Assembly: GCA_003612585.1 (NCBI GenBank) | Contig: RAZH01000008.1 | Location: 124,001 to 188,000, forward strand | Direction: 5' to 3' | Source: a bacterium 1XD42-54 | GTDB taxonomy: Bacteria; Bacillota; Clostridia; Lachnospirales; Lachnospiraceae | Length of the DNA: 64,000 nt | Shown: positions 56,488 to 64,000 of the stretch, in pieces | How positions within the stretch are numbered: position 1 is the stretch's first letter | Layout of the letters: every line of letters begins with the position of its first letter | Notes under the pieces: generated by a model | Seen by the model: only the letters and a program-made list of their open reading frames with translations | Database searches by the model: none | What the model was told of the DNA's origin: nothing | Program-made: the position numbers and the translations under genes

Positions 56488-57705
56488 ATGGAAAAAATTA
56501 AGATGAATACCCCGCTTGTTGAGATGGATGGGGACGAGATGACGAGAATTCTGTGGAAAATCATCAAAGATGAGCTGATTTATCCGTATATTGATTTAAA
56601 GAGTGTATATTATGATCTGGGACTTGAAAATCGAAATGCCACAAATGATCAGGTAACGATTGACAGTGCCAATGCCAATAAAAAATATGGTGTTGCTGTA
56701 AAGTGTGCGACAATTACACCAAATGCAGCCAGAATGACGGAATATAATCTGAAAGAGATGTGGAAAAGTCCGAATGGAACCATTCGTGCGATTCTGGATG
56801 GTACGGTATTTCGGACCCCGATTACGGTAAAAGGCATTGAACCGTATGTGAGGTCGTGGAAAAAACCGATTACAATTGCGCGTCACGCATATGGTGATGT
56901 TTATAAAAATGCAGAGATTGATGTACCGGGACCTGGAAAAGCAGAGCTTGTCTTTACAGGTAGCGACGGAAGTGAGATCCGGGAACCGATTTTTGAATTT
57001 AAAGGTCCGGGCGTATTGCAGGGCATGCACAATCTGGACAGCTCGATTGAAAGCTTTGCGAGAAGCTGTTTTAACTATGCATTGGATACAAAACAGGAGC
57101 TCTGGTTTGCAAGCAAGGACACAATTTCCAAAAAGTATGATCATACGTTCAAAGATATTTTTCAGGAGATTTTTGACGCTGAGTACAAAGAGAAGTTTGA
57201 CGCGGCGGGAATCACATATTTTTATACGCTGATTGATGATGCGGTGGCTCGCGTAATGAAGTCTGAGGGCGGTTTTATCTGGGCCTGCAAAAATTATGAC
57301 GGCGATGTTATGAGCGATATGGTATCTTCTGCCTTTGGTTCGCTTGCAATGATGACATCTGTCCTGGTTTCTCCGGATGGAAATTATGAGTATGAGGCGG
57401 CACATGGAACGGTGCAGCGTCATTATTATAAGCATCTGAAGGGTGAGGAGACGTCCACGAACTCTGTGGCAACGATTTTTGCATGGACGGGAGCGCTGCG
57501 TAAGCGCGGTGAGCTGGATGGCATTGCGGCGCTTGAGCAGTTTGCAGACCATATGGAGCAGGCTGTGATTTCTACGATTGAAAGTGGAAAAATGACAAAA
57601 GATCTGGCCCTGATCACTTCTTTGGAGCATGTAACGGTTCTGAACAGTGAAGAATTTATCAAAGCGGTTCGGGAAGCTTACGATGCGATCTGTGCAAAGG
57701 GGTAA
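56488..57705 (+). CDS. icd: NADP-dependent isocitrate dehydrogenase (eukaryotic-like homodimer type)
   Basis: Oxidises isocitrate to 2-oxoglutarate. 405 residues; [20 protein letters not shown] at the start, substrate-binding [17 protein letters not shown] and metal-binding [20 protein letters not shown] place it in the branch shared with eukaryotic IDH1/2 rather than the E. coli Icd branch. GGAGGAGAC precedes the ATG. No other TCA genes are adjacent; in an anaerobe it likely supplies 2-oxoglutarate and NADPH. Confidence 0.94.
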   Translation: MEKIKMNTPLVEMDGDEMTRILWKIIKDELIYPYIDLKSVYYDLGLENRNATNDQVTIDSANANKKYGVAVKCATITPNAARMTEYNLKEMWKSPNGTIRAILDGTVFRTPITVKGIEPYVRSWKKPITIARHAYGDVYKNAEIDVPGPGKAELVFTGSDGSEIREPIFEFKGPGVLQGMHNLDSSIESFARSCFNYALDTKQELWFASKDTISKKYDHTFKDIFQEIFDAEYKEKFDAAGITYFYTLIDDAVARVMKSEGGFIWACKNYDGDVMSDMVSSAFGSLAMMTSVLVSPDGNYEYEAAHGTVQRHYYKHLKGEETSTNSVATIFAWTGALRKRGELDGIAALEQFADHMEQAVISTIESGKMTKDLALITSLEHVTVLNSEEFIKAVREAYDAICAKG

Positions 57706-57734
57706 ATGTTTCCAGAAAAAGCAGGAAAATTTTA

Positions 57735-57763
57735 TTGCATAACGGGGCATACTGGAGTATACT
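57735..57763 (+). promoter_or_regulatory. Promoter of the probable 6S RNA
   Basis: TTGCAT (57735-57740), 17-base spacer, TATACT (57758-57763), giving a start near 57770. Confidence 0.7.
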
Positions 57764-57769
57764 TAGAAT

Positions 57770-57950
57770 AGCTTCTGGGGTGTGCGACACTCTTATCATT
57801 TTGAACCTACATTTACTTTTATGGGATTCCTATATCGCGCAGAAATATGTCAGGCCTCCATTATGCAGAGGAAGACAGACAGCTGCGTTGCGGTTACCCA
57901 CCTAGCTTTGCTAGGAGTCAAAAGATAGGAACCGGCACTCTGGATTTGAA
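57770..57950 (+). ncRNA. ssrS: Probable 6S RNA
   Basis: The region has its own promoter and terminator and folds as one long imperfect rod. TCTGGGGTGT (57774-57783) pairs with GCACTCTGGA (57935-57944) as the closing stem. TTCCTAT near 57827 pairs with GATAGGAA (57924-57931), and ACCTAGC/GCTAGGAGT forms an internal hairpin. This closed-rod layout with a central bubble is that of 6S RNA, which holds sigma-A RNA polymerase. The sequence also recalls clostridial 6S from memory (GAACCTACATTTA, AGGAAGACAGACAGCTG). No open frame of note runs through it. Confidence 0.68.
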
Positions 57951-57956
57951 TGCAGT

Positions 57957-57991
57957 GCGGCAGGATTCGCAAGAATCACTGCCGCTGTTTT
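57957..57991 (+). terminator. Terminator of the probable 6S RNA
   Basis: GCGGCAG-GATTC (57957-57968) pairs with GAATC-A-CTGCCGC (57973-57985) around GCAA, followed by TGTTTT. A stable hairpin with a short T tract. Confidence 0.85.
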
Positions 57992-58055
57992 ATGCACAGA
58001 ACCGTGCGGAAAATGGTTTGTGGATTTTGATAAAATACAGACAGAGGGAATTGTG

Positions 58056-58535
58056 ATGGAAAAAAGGAAGATGAAAAGAGTGGAGGATTCTATGGCCGAG
58101 CAGTCGCATCTTCTGATGCCTCGCTGTTTGAACGCTGCCGGATTTTTGTTTGGCGGACAGCTTCTGGCATGGTTGGATGAGACGGCCGGCATTGTGGCAA
58201 AAAGGCATGCGCAGATGAATGTGGTGACAGTGGCCATAGACAATATGTACTTCAAGTCCGGAGCGAAGCTGAATGACACGATTGTTCTGATTGGGCGTCT
58301 GACTTATGTCGGGCATTCCTCCATGGAAGTGCGGATTGATACGTATGCGGAATCTCTGAACGGTATACGGACGATGATTAACCGGGCATATTTTGTCATG
58401 GTGGGAACGGACGAGCAACAGCGGCCCGTGGAGGTACCGGGGCTGATCGTTGAGGGTGTGACGCAGCAGATTGAATGGGAGGCCGGAAAAAAACGGGCGC
58501 AGCTGCGGAAGCTTCGAAAAAACGAGGGTTATTAG
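58056..58535 (+). CDS. Acyl-CoA thioesterase, hotdog fold (YciA/ACOT-like)
   Basis: 159 residues with AAGFLFGGQLLAWLDETAGI, the hotdog helix carrying the catalytic aspartate, and VDNMYFKSG-like substrate strand (VAIDNMYFKSGAKLND). Hydrolyses acyl-CoAs in the cytoplasm. Start ATG 58056 after AGAGGGAA; the in-frame ATG at 58020 has no good RBS. Confidence 0.88.
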   Translation: MEKRKMKRVEDSMAEQSHLLMPRCLNAAGFLFGGQLLAWLDETAGIVAKRHAQMNVVTVAIDNMYFKSGAKLNDTIVLIGRLTYVGHSSMEVRIDTYAESLNGIRTMINRAYFVMVGTDEQQRPVEVPGLIVEGVTQQIEWEAGKKRAQLRKLRKNEGY

Positions 58536-58546
58536 AAGGGACGTAA

Positions 58547-59041
58547 GTGGGTATGGGTAATTATGAGAGAGTACGGCACGAATTTCCACCAGTGTACAAC
58601 GAAAACAGCAGAATTTTGATCCTGGGAAGCCTGCCTTCCGTAAAATCAAGAGAGCAGATGTTTTATTATGGACATCCGCAAAACCGGTTCTGGAAAGTGA
58701 TTGCCGGGTTGACCGGAGCATCTGTCCCATCCACGATACCGGAGAAAAAAGCGTTGCTGCTTGCACAGGGAATAGCGGTTTCGGATGTGATTGCAGAATG
58801 TGATATTATTGGGTCCAGTGACAGCAGCATTCGAAATGTAATCCCCATGGATTTACAGGAAATTTTGGAGAATGCGAAGATCAGACAGATTTACGCGAAT
58901 GGAAATACCGCCAAAAAATTGTTTGAGCGGTTTCAGCAGAAGAGCTGTCAAAGAGATATTATTGGTCTACCGTCGACCAGTCCGGCCAATGCGGCGTATT
59001 CGCTGGACCGGCTGATCGAGGCTTGGACGTGTATTTTATAA
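58547..59041 (+). CDS. DNA-deoxyinosine (hypoxanthine) glycosylase, UDG superfamily
   Basis: 164 residues with ILILGSLPSVKSREQMFYYG and HPQNRFWKVIAGLTG near the N-terminus and LPSTSPANAAYS near the C-terminus, the pattern of family 6 UDG-like enzymes that remove deaminated adenine (hypoxanthine) from DNA. GTG 58547 lies six bases after AAGGG; ATG 58553 is an alternative start. It may share a transcript with the thioesterase. Confidence 0.85.
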   Translation: MGMGNYERVRHEFPPVYNENSRILILGSLPSVKSREQMFYYGHPQNRFWKVIAGLTGASVPSTIPEKKALLLAQGIAVSDVIAECDIIGSSDSSIRNVIPMDLQEILENAKIRQIYANGNTAKKLFERFQQKSCQRDIIGLPSTSPANAAYSLDRLIEAWTCIL

Positions 59042-59088
59042 AAGGGGGAAATTCCCCTTTTTTATTATGGAGAAGAATTTTGTTTCTT

Positions 59089-60396
59089 TTAGAGTGTCGT
59101 ATGTTCTCTGACATAATTTTGCAGTTGGCCGTACATCTCGGTAAAGCCGATTCCAAATTGCTGTGCGAGGTGACAGACGCTGTCGTTTTCCGGGTAGTAA
59201 TAAGTATCGTTTTCGTAAGTACAGCATTTTATGTCAGCCATTCCCCAGGGGGTTTCCACTGCAAGGATGCGCCGGTCCAGTTTTGTGCGCTGAAGCTCCT
59301 GGCATCGGATTCCGATCGTAGTGGTGTTTCGGAAGATAATGCTTTCCATTGTTTTGCGGTTTTCAGGGAGGCAGATGACTTTCAGGAGCTGGCCCGGCCG
59401 GTTTTTCTTCATGTAGATTGGTATGAAAAATACATCAAGTGCCCCTGCTTCCAGAAGCTGCTTCATGGTGAAGGAGAGAGCCTCTGCACTACAGTCATCA
59501 ATGTTGGTTTCAAGTGTCAGGATGGTATCTTGCGTATCTGCGTCCAGGGATTCAAGAAGCATGGCACGCAGAAAACCTGCTGTCGCGTAATCACGTTTTC
59601 CGGCTCCAAAGCCGGTTTTTTTGATGCGAAATTGTGTCGGTAGTTTTTCGTCTGATTTCAGGGCAGCCGCGATTGCAGCCCCTGTCGGAGTAACAAGCTC
59701 ACCTTCTACGGAGGAGAACTTCAGTGATAGCTGATGTCTGGAGGCAATCGCCGTAACTGCCGGTACGGGCACAGGAATCAGTCCATGCTGACAGCGAATC
59801 TGTCCAGAACCATCCGTAAGTGCAGAAACAACAATGCAGTCAGGCGCCAAATTGTCGAGACATACGGCAAAGGCCACGATATCAACAATCGAGTCTACCG
59901 CCCCCACTTCATGGAAGTGCACTTCATCAATATTTTTACCATGAACAGATGCTTCCGCTTCTGCAAGGATACGGAAAATCTGAAGGGCCAGTTCCCGGGC
60001 GTTGTCCGTCAGATCACCTGCGCAGATGATTTCTATAATGTCGTTTAGATTCCGGGCATCGTGATGCGCATGCTCTTTCTGAGACTGGTGCTCGTGGGAA
60101 TGCAGGTTCTCCGAGGAGTGCGTGTGTTGGTTTTTGCTGTTGTGTACGGGCTGATTTCCATGCAGGTAATTCATATCGTGGTCATGGTTGTCCTGCTGGA
60201 GAATTACATTGAAGTCGCAGGCACGAATGCCGGACTTCAGTACATCTTTTATTTCAACGGTATAACCGGACATTGGAAGACTGTCAAGTGCCTGGATAAG
60301 TTTTTTCTGATCAGCGCCCAGGTCGATAAGGGCTGCCACTGCCATGTCACCGCTGATTCCAGATGTACATTCTATATATAAAGTAGTTTGAGACAT
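59089..60396 (-). CDS. larC: LarC nickel-insertion protein (nickel-pincer cofactor synthesis)
   Basis: 435 residues. LarC inserts nickel into the pyridinium bisthiocarboxylate cofactor of lactate racemase and related enzymes. Landmarks: YIECTSGISGDMAVAALIDL, then a His-rich segment at residues about 71-112 suited to metal storage, VHFHEVGAVDSIVDIV and LETNIDDCSAEAL. In Lactobacillus the gene is split by a programmed frameshift; here it is one frame. CAGGAG precedes the start at 60396. larA, larB and larE are not in the window. Confidence 0.92.
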   Translation of the reverse strand: MSQTTLYIECTSGISGDMAVAALIDLGADQKKLIQALDSLPMSGYTVEIKDVLKSGIRACDFNVILQQDNHDHDMNYLHGNQPVHNSKNQHTHSSENLHSHEHQSQKEHAHHDARNLNDIIEIICAGDLTDNARELALQIFRILAEAEASVHGKNIDEVHFHEVGAVDSIVDIVAFAVCLDNLAPDCIVVSALTDGSGQIRCQHGLIPVPVPAVTAIASRHQLSLKFSSVEGELVTPTGAAIAAALKSDEKLPTQFRIKKTGFGAGKRDYATAGFLRAMLLESLDADTQDTILTLETNIDDCSAEALSFTMKQLLEAGALDVFFIPIYMKKNRPGQLLKVICLPENRKTMESIIFRNTTTIGIRCQELQRTKLDRRILAVETPWGMADIKCCTYENDTYYYPENDSVCHLAQQFGIGFTEMYGQLQNYVREHTTL

Positions 60397-60624
60397 TGTA
60401 GTACGCTCCTGTTTGAAAATTTTGATAAAGTCCATTTTATAGTAACACAGAAAGGGAAGAGTGTGCAAGTGAATAAAGGAAAACAGCAGATGGATGGAAA
60501 AAGTAGGAGAAAATTACGGGAATATTTCAGCTGAAACAGGGGAGGATAAACAGAAAGCAGCGCTTGATTTGTATCGGTGCTGCTTTTGGAATCTTAATTT
60601 TGCGCGTGAAAGGCAGGAATAATT

Positions 60625-60933
60625 ATGCTTGAGATTGAAAGTAAGACACAATTCGAAATGGAAGTATTGCGGGCGGATAAGCCTGTACTGGTGGATTTTT
60701 ATGCGGAATGGTGCGGGCCGTGCAAAGCGATTGCGCCGTTGATCAGAGAGCTTTCTGAAGAGTCGGATTCTTATTATGTAGGGAAAGTAAATGTAGACGA
60801 ACTGCCGGACTTGGCATTGGAGTATCGTGTGGCGTCTGTTCCGACACTTCTCGTTTTTAAAAATGGGGAATGTGTCAGCCGCGGTCTGGGTTTAATGAAC
60901 CGAAATGAAGTTGAGGCGCTGTTGCAAAACTAG
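60625..60933 (+). CDS. trxA: Thioredoxin
   Basis: 102-residue disulfide reductase with the active site WCGPC at residues 29-33, the buried Asp in LVDFYAEW, and the cis-proline loop [14 protein letters not shown]. Normal length. RBS GGCAGGAATA is moderate. The 155 bases before it contain no gene. Confidence 0.95.
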   Translation: MLEIESKTQFEMEVLRADKPVLVDFYAEWCGPCKAIAPLIRELSEESDSYYVGKVNVDELPDLALEYRVASVPTLLVFKNGECVSRGLGLMNRNEVEALLQN

Positions 60934-61111
60934 AGGACTGCCCTGCCAGGCATCATTTTGCACGCGAGAAGCTGGGCGCTTTTGGCAGTACGCGTTTGCG
61001 CATTTCCTGAAGCAGCTGGAATTGAGCTGAAAACAGGTTTCGGTGCGGCTACAGATCCATGCTGCTTTGAAATAAATTTTTGTTGCCAGCGAGTGCCAGC
61101 TGCATTATAAT
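60934..61111 (+). promoter_or_regulatory. Noncoding gap and guaA promoter
   Basis: At the end of this gap TTGCCA (61083-61088), a 17-base spacer and TATAAT (61106-61111) form the guaA promoter, 125 bases before the start codon. I see no purine riboswitch fold and no gene in the rest of the stretch. Confidence 0.65.
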
Positions 61112-61236
61112 GTACGGAGTTAAGGGTGTTATCTGCTTAAAGATTAGGAAAAGGATTATTTTTTATATGCAGATGAACGGTGGGGACGCAGCGTGGGAAG
61201 CTGTGGGAGAGCAGAAACAGGAAATGGAGAAAAAGC

Positions 61237-62781
61237 ATGAAAAGAGAAACTGTCATTGTTCTTGATTTTGGAGGACAGTACAATCAGCTGATCGCACGGC
61301 GTGTCAGAGAATGCAATGTATATTGTGAAATTTACTCTTATAAAACAGATTTTGAGAAGATTAAAGCAGCAGAGCCGAAAGGGATTATTTTTACAGGTGG
61401 TCCGAACAGCTGTTACTTGCCGGATGCTCCTACATATACAAAGGAAATTTTTGAGCTTGGTGTCCCGGTTCTTGGTATTTGTTACGGGGCTCAGGTTATG
61501 ATGCAGCTGCTGGGCGGAAAAGTGGAAAAAGCCCCGGTACGGGAGTATGGAAAAATTGAAGTGACAGTAGATCAGAGTTCTCTGCTTTTTCAGGATGTAT
61601 CGGAAAAAACGATTTGCTGGATGAGCCATAATGATTATATTTCAAGCTTGGCCCCTGGTTTTATGGCCAGTGCACATACAGATAATTGTCCGTATGCGGC
61701 AATGGAACACACAAAAAAGAAGCTGTATGCGACGCAGTTTCATCCGGAGGTGCTGCACACAAAAGAAGGCCAGAAGATGCTTTCTAATTTTGTCTTCAGG
61801 GTTTGCGGGTGCGCGGGCGATTGGAAAATGGATTCTTTTGTGCAGCAGTCGATTGCAGCCATTCGTGAAAAAGTCGGGAATGGCAAGGTTTTGTGCGCGC
61901 TTTCAGGCGGTGTGGATTCTTCTGTTGCAGCGGTTATGATGGCAAAGGCAGTGGGAGAGCAGCTCACCTGTGTATTTGTGGATCACGGCCTCCTTCGCAA
62001 AAATGAAGGAGACGAGGTGGAGGCAGTATTCGGTCCGAATGGTCCATACCATCTGAACTTTATACGTGTCAATGCGCAGGAACGTTTTTACAGCAAATTA
62101 AAAGGGGCAGAGGAACCGGAGCATAAGCGCAAAATCATCGGTGAAGAATTTATCCGTGTGTTTGAGGAGGAAGCCAAGAAGATCGGAAAAGTTGATTTTC
62201 TGGTGCAGGGTACCATTTATCCGGATATAGTGGAAAGTGGCGTTGGCGGTGAGTCTGCCGTGATCAAATCGCATCATAATGTCGGAGGGCTTCCGGATTT
62301 CGTGGATTTCAAAGAAATTATTGAGCCGCTTCGGGATCTGTTTAAAGATGAGGTGCGCAAAGCCGGTCTTGAGCTCGGCATTCCGGATTATCTCGTGTAC
62401 CGTCAGCCGTTCCCGGGTCCGGGCCTTGGCATTCGTATTGTTGGCGAGGTAACGGCCGAGAAAGTAAAAATGGTTCAGGACGCAGATGCTATCTGGCGCG
62501 AGGAAATAGCAAAAGCCGGCTGGGATAAAAAAATAAATCAGTATTTTGCAGCACTGACAAACATGAAATCGGTCGGCGTCATGGGGGATGAGCGGACGTA
62601 TGATTACGCGGTTGCGTTGCGCGCCGTGACGACGACAGACTTCATGACAGCAGAAAGCGCGGAGGTTCCGTGGGAGGTGATCGGCAGGGTGACAAGCCGT
62701 ATTGTCAATGAGGTGAAGCATGTGAACAGGGTGTTGTATGATTGCACGGGGAAACCGCCGGCTACGATAGAGTTCGAGTAA
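61237..62781 (+). CDS. guaA: GMP synthase (glutamine-hydrolysing)
   Basis: Makes GMP from XMP, glutamine and ATP. 514 residues: class I amidotransferase with nucleophile C82 in LGICYGAQV and the His-Glu pair in QFHPEV; ATP pyrophosphatase with P-loop [14 protein letters not shown]; dimerisation domain with [14 protein letters not shown]. Start 61237 after GGAGAAAAAGC; an in-frame ATG 57 bases upstream is less likely. The 3' end of guaA is a known integration site for genomic islands. Confidence 0.97.
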   Translation: MKRETVIVLDFGGQYNQLIARRVRECNVYCEIYSYKTDFEKIKAAEPKGIIFTGGPNSCYLPDAPTYTKEIFELGVPVLGICYGAQVMMQLLGGKVEKAPVREYGKIEVTVDQSSLLFQDVSEKTICWMSHNDYISSLAPGFMASAHTDNCPYAAMEHTKKKLYATQFHPEVLHTKEGQKMLSNFVFRVCGCAGDWKMDSFVQQSIAAIREKVGNGKVLCALSGGVDSSVAAVMMAKAVGEQLTCVFVDHGLLRKNEGDEVEAVFGPNGPYHLNFIRVNAQERFYSKLKGAEEPEHKRKIIGEEFIRVFEEEAKKIGKVDFLVQGTIYPDIVESGVGGESAVIKSHHNVGGLPDFVDFKEIIEPLRDLFKDEVRKAGLELGIPDYLVYRQPFPGPGLGIRIVGEVTAEKVKMVQDADAIWREEIAKAGWDKKINQYFAALTNMKSVGVMGDERTYDYAVALRAVTTTDFMTAESAEVPWEVIGRVTSRIVNEVKHVNRVLYDCTGKPPATIEFE

Positions 62782-62790
62782 CGGATAAAA

Positions 62791-62832
62791 TCCCGGAAAT
62801 GCTGATAAAATGGGCATTTCCGGGAGTGTTTT
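62791..62832 (+). terminator. Terminator after guaA
   Basis: TCCCGGAAATGC (62791-62802) pairs perfectly with GCATTTCCGGGA (62814-62825), followed by GTGTTTT. Confidence 0.88.
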
Positions 62833-62840
62833 ATGCCGTT

Positions 62841-62860
62841 TGGCTCTAAAATGGCTCTAA
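62841..62860. repeat. Short tandem repeat downstream of guaA
   Basis: TGGCTCTAAAA and TGGCTCTAATT occur back to back (about 62841-62862). The forward frame ATG CCG TTT from 62833 would read MPFGSKMALII before a stop, which could be the tail of a lost integrase or an attachment-site remnant. This is suggestive only. Confidence 0.35.
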
Positions 62861-62909
62861 TTATTTGAGGAATACTGGATTTTGGGCGGGTATCATGATA
62901 CCTGCTTTT

Positions 62910-63377
62910 TTAATACAGAGGAATTTCGCCCTCATAGTTGTCGGCTCTTTCCAACAGGGGACCGGTTGCACCCATTGTAAAAGCTATATCACTGCTTCGG
63001 ATAGACAATAGTTCCATTCCAATCTTCAGATTAAGAAAATCTAATATCTGCTGATTAAGCTGAATTACACCATTCTCTGAAATATTTACCCAACAGTATG
63101 ACCGCCCTTTGTATTTGACAAATTCGCCCTCTGCGGTCTGATAATTCAGTAAAGCCGGATTATCAGTAAGAATGTGTCCTAACTTTGATGGTTCTAACAA
63201 TCCTTTTCTTGTCACACAAAAGCCGCCAGTGACCTTGCTTCCAGTAAAAAGATAGACTTTTCTCTCTGCTGTGGCGTTGTACTCTGTAAGAGCCTGTGTT
63301 GGGAGATGGATTGTCAAGTCATCTCGTATCAGCGATTTTCCGAAAATAAATTTACCGCCTTTATTCATCTGTGGCAT
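62910..63377 (-). CDS. Hypothetical protein with two AbrB-like (swapped-hairpin) halves
   Basis: 155 residues, no confident family. Two similar halves are visible: FIFGKSLIRDDLTIHLPTQA followed by VYLFTGSKVTGGFCVTRKG, and YCWVNISENGVIQLNQQILD followed by MELLSIRSSDIAFTMGATG. Each looks like a beta-hairpin domain of SpoVT/AbrB type, so DNA binding is possible. It lies in an AT-richer stretch behind guaA and ends 78 bases after its terminator. Probably part of an integrated element. Confidence 0.65.
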   Translation of the reverse strand: MPQMNKGGKFIFGKSLIRDDLTIHLPTQALTEYNATAERKVYLFTGSKVTGGFCVTRKGLLEPSKLGHILTDNPALLNYQTAEGEFVKYKGRSYCWVNISENGVIQLNQQILDFLNLKIGMELLSIRSSDIAFTMGATGPLLERADNYEGEIPLY

Positions 63378-63531
63378 ATATCATCAACTCCTTTTCTTAA
63401 AAGTGGAAGTCCACTATACCACAAGAAAATTCAAATGTCACTAAGGCTCTCTAAAGTGTGGCAAGTTATTTTTCGGCATAGCGAGAATGATTAGTTGTCG
63501 GGATATATTTTTTAGAGAGAGCCTGTTGCCT

Positions 63532-64000
63532 CTAATTGTTTTCGGAAGCGTTATTCTCCGAGTAGTAATGGAACGCTTTTACGATATAATCAGAAGCCCC
63601 TTTTCCATATTTACTGTCAGTCATGCTTTTAATATAATCGCTTGAATATGTGTCGATAAGAACATTGATATAGGGCTTATCGAGGGATACGCTGGTGCTA
63701 TTTTCCTGTATAAGCCGCAATAGTTCGTGTACAATGGATTGTATTTTAGGGGAGGAAACATCTTCTGACAAATTAGTGGTTAGTCTGCCATACAGAATAT
63801 CAGATTGTTTTCCAATTTCTTTCACTTCTTCCGTTAGTTGTGTTTCCATGAGTTCAGAGAAATGCTCTAAATTATGTTTCATGGCTTCGGTGTATTTTTC
63901 AATACTGCCGAATTGGTGAATAGCAAGTTTAGCTACCTCTGCTTCATCATCTTTAATTTTTTGAATAAACATATCAAAATTTTCAATACTTCCCCAGTGC
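63532..64000 (-). CDS. TipAS-domain protein, probably MerR-family regulator (5' end outside window)
   Basis: The frame is open to the window edge, so the start is unseen; an internal ATG is at 63972. The visible 156 or so residues resemble the C-terminal TipAS antibiotic-binding domain of MerR-type TipAL regulators, for example HWGSIENFDMFIQKIKDDEA, LAIHQFGSIEKYTEAMK and the end SKYGKGASDYIVKAFHYY. Such proteins bind thiopeptide-like drugs and activate resistance or efflux genes. The MerR DNA-binding domain would lie beyond 64000. Confidence 0.75.
   Translation of the reverse strand, partial: HWGSIENFDMFIQKIKDDEAEVAKLAIHQFGSIEKYTEAMKHNLEHFSELMETQLTEEVKEIGKQSDILYGRLTTNLSEDVSSPKIQSIVHELLRLIQENSTSVSLDKPYINVLIDTYSSDYIKSMTDSKYGKGASDYIVKAFHYYSENNASENN

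Noticed and set aside
56596-57750. Reverse-strand frame of 384 codons opposite icd
   Set aside because: The protein is Cys/His/Arg-rich without domains and icd is certain on the other strand.
60934-61236. Purine riboswitch in front of guaA
   Set aside because: I could not find the three-helix junction or its conserved core between the promoter and the start codon.

Overview
The window reads as a chromosomal segment of a Gram-positive, low-to-mid-GC anaerobe of the class Clostridia, most likely a Lachnospiraceae gut commensal. Support comes from the gene order pyrH-frr-uppS-cdsA-dxr-rseP, the yicC-remA-gmk-rpoZ cluster, RNase Y, RqcH, a Firmicutes-type LexA box in front of recA, two small FeoA proteins before FeoB with a Cys-rich peptide after it, a Csp-like subtilase, a Gly/Cys-rich spore-type peptide, and strong AGGAGG ribosome binding sites almost everywhere. 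I saw no rRNA, tRNA, CRISPR array or intact insertion sequence. The genus is not determinable by eye.

Layout. 1-1417: end of a P-type cation ATPase. 1491-6578: a housekeeping operon for UMP kinase, ribosome recycling, isoprenoid/undecaprenyl and phospholipid precursors and a site-2 protease. 6579-7134: a long noncoding gap with a probable terminator, a striking two-step hairpin and the promoters and SOS box of recA. 7135-10576: recA, recX and rny, closed by a strong terminator. 10967-26835: an accessory sugar-catabolism island. 26836-27338: decayed DNA with a gene remnant and a REP-like hairpin. 27339-34790: a secreted unknown, NudC-type NUDIX, GH13 glucosidase with an AraC regulator, PepV-like dipeptidase, galactokinase. 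34937-42062: RqcH (reverse strand), then yicC-remA-gmk-rpoZ-DUF308-rimO-pgsA-pncC. 42162-45455: small reverse-strand genes of spore or unknown type and a Csp-like protease. 45526-48906: a DtxR-type iron regulator divergent from feoA-feoA-feoB-Cys-rich peptide. 49119-51122: an orphan Hpt protein, an unknown, and a second subtilase. 51363-56290: a phosphatidylethanolamine-type lipid operon (PAP2-like, flippase-like, PssA, Psd) running into glpK. 56488-62781: icd, a probable 6S RNA, thioesterase, DNA glycosylase, LarC (reverse), thioredoxin, guaA. 62910-64000: two reverse-strand genes of different character just past guaA, a classical integration site for mobile elements.

The most distinctive region is the sugar island. 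On the forward strand it carries GH31 glycosidase, aldo/keto reductase, ThuA-like protein, old-yellow-enzyme-type flavoprotein, DeoC-like aldolase, FGGY kinase and a zinc dehydrogenase. A reverse-strand pair follows (DeoR-type repressor plus a second, partly degenerate RbsA-like ATPase), then a forward-strand operon with binding protein, RbsA-like ATPase, RbsC-like permease and a second zinc dehydrogenase. A repeated A-rich motif flanks the GH31 promoter and recurs between the divergent DeoR and binding-protein genes, so one repressor probably controls the whole set. The gene content fits uptake of a glycoside or sugar followed by hydrolysis, redox remodelling, phosphorylation and aldol cleavage, but I cannot match it to a pathway I know.
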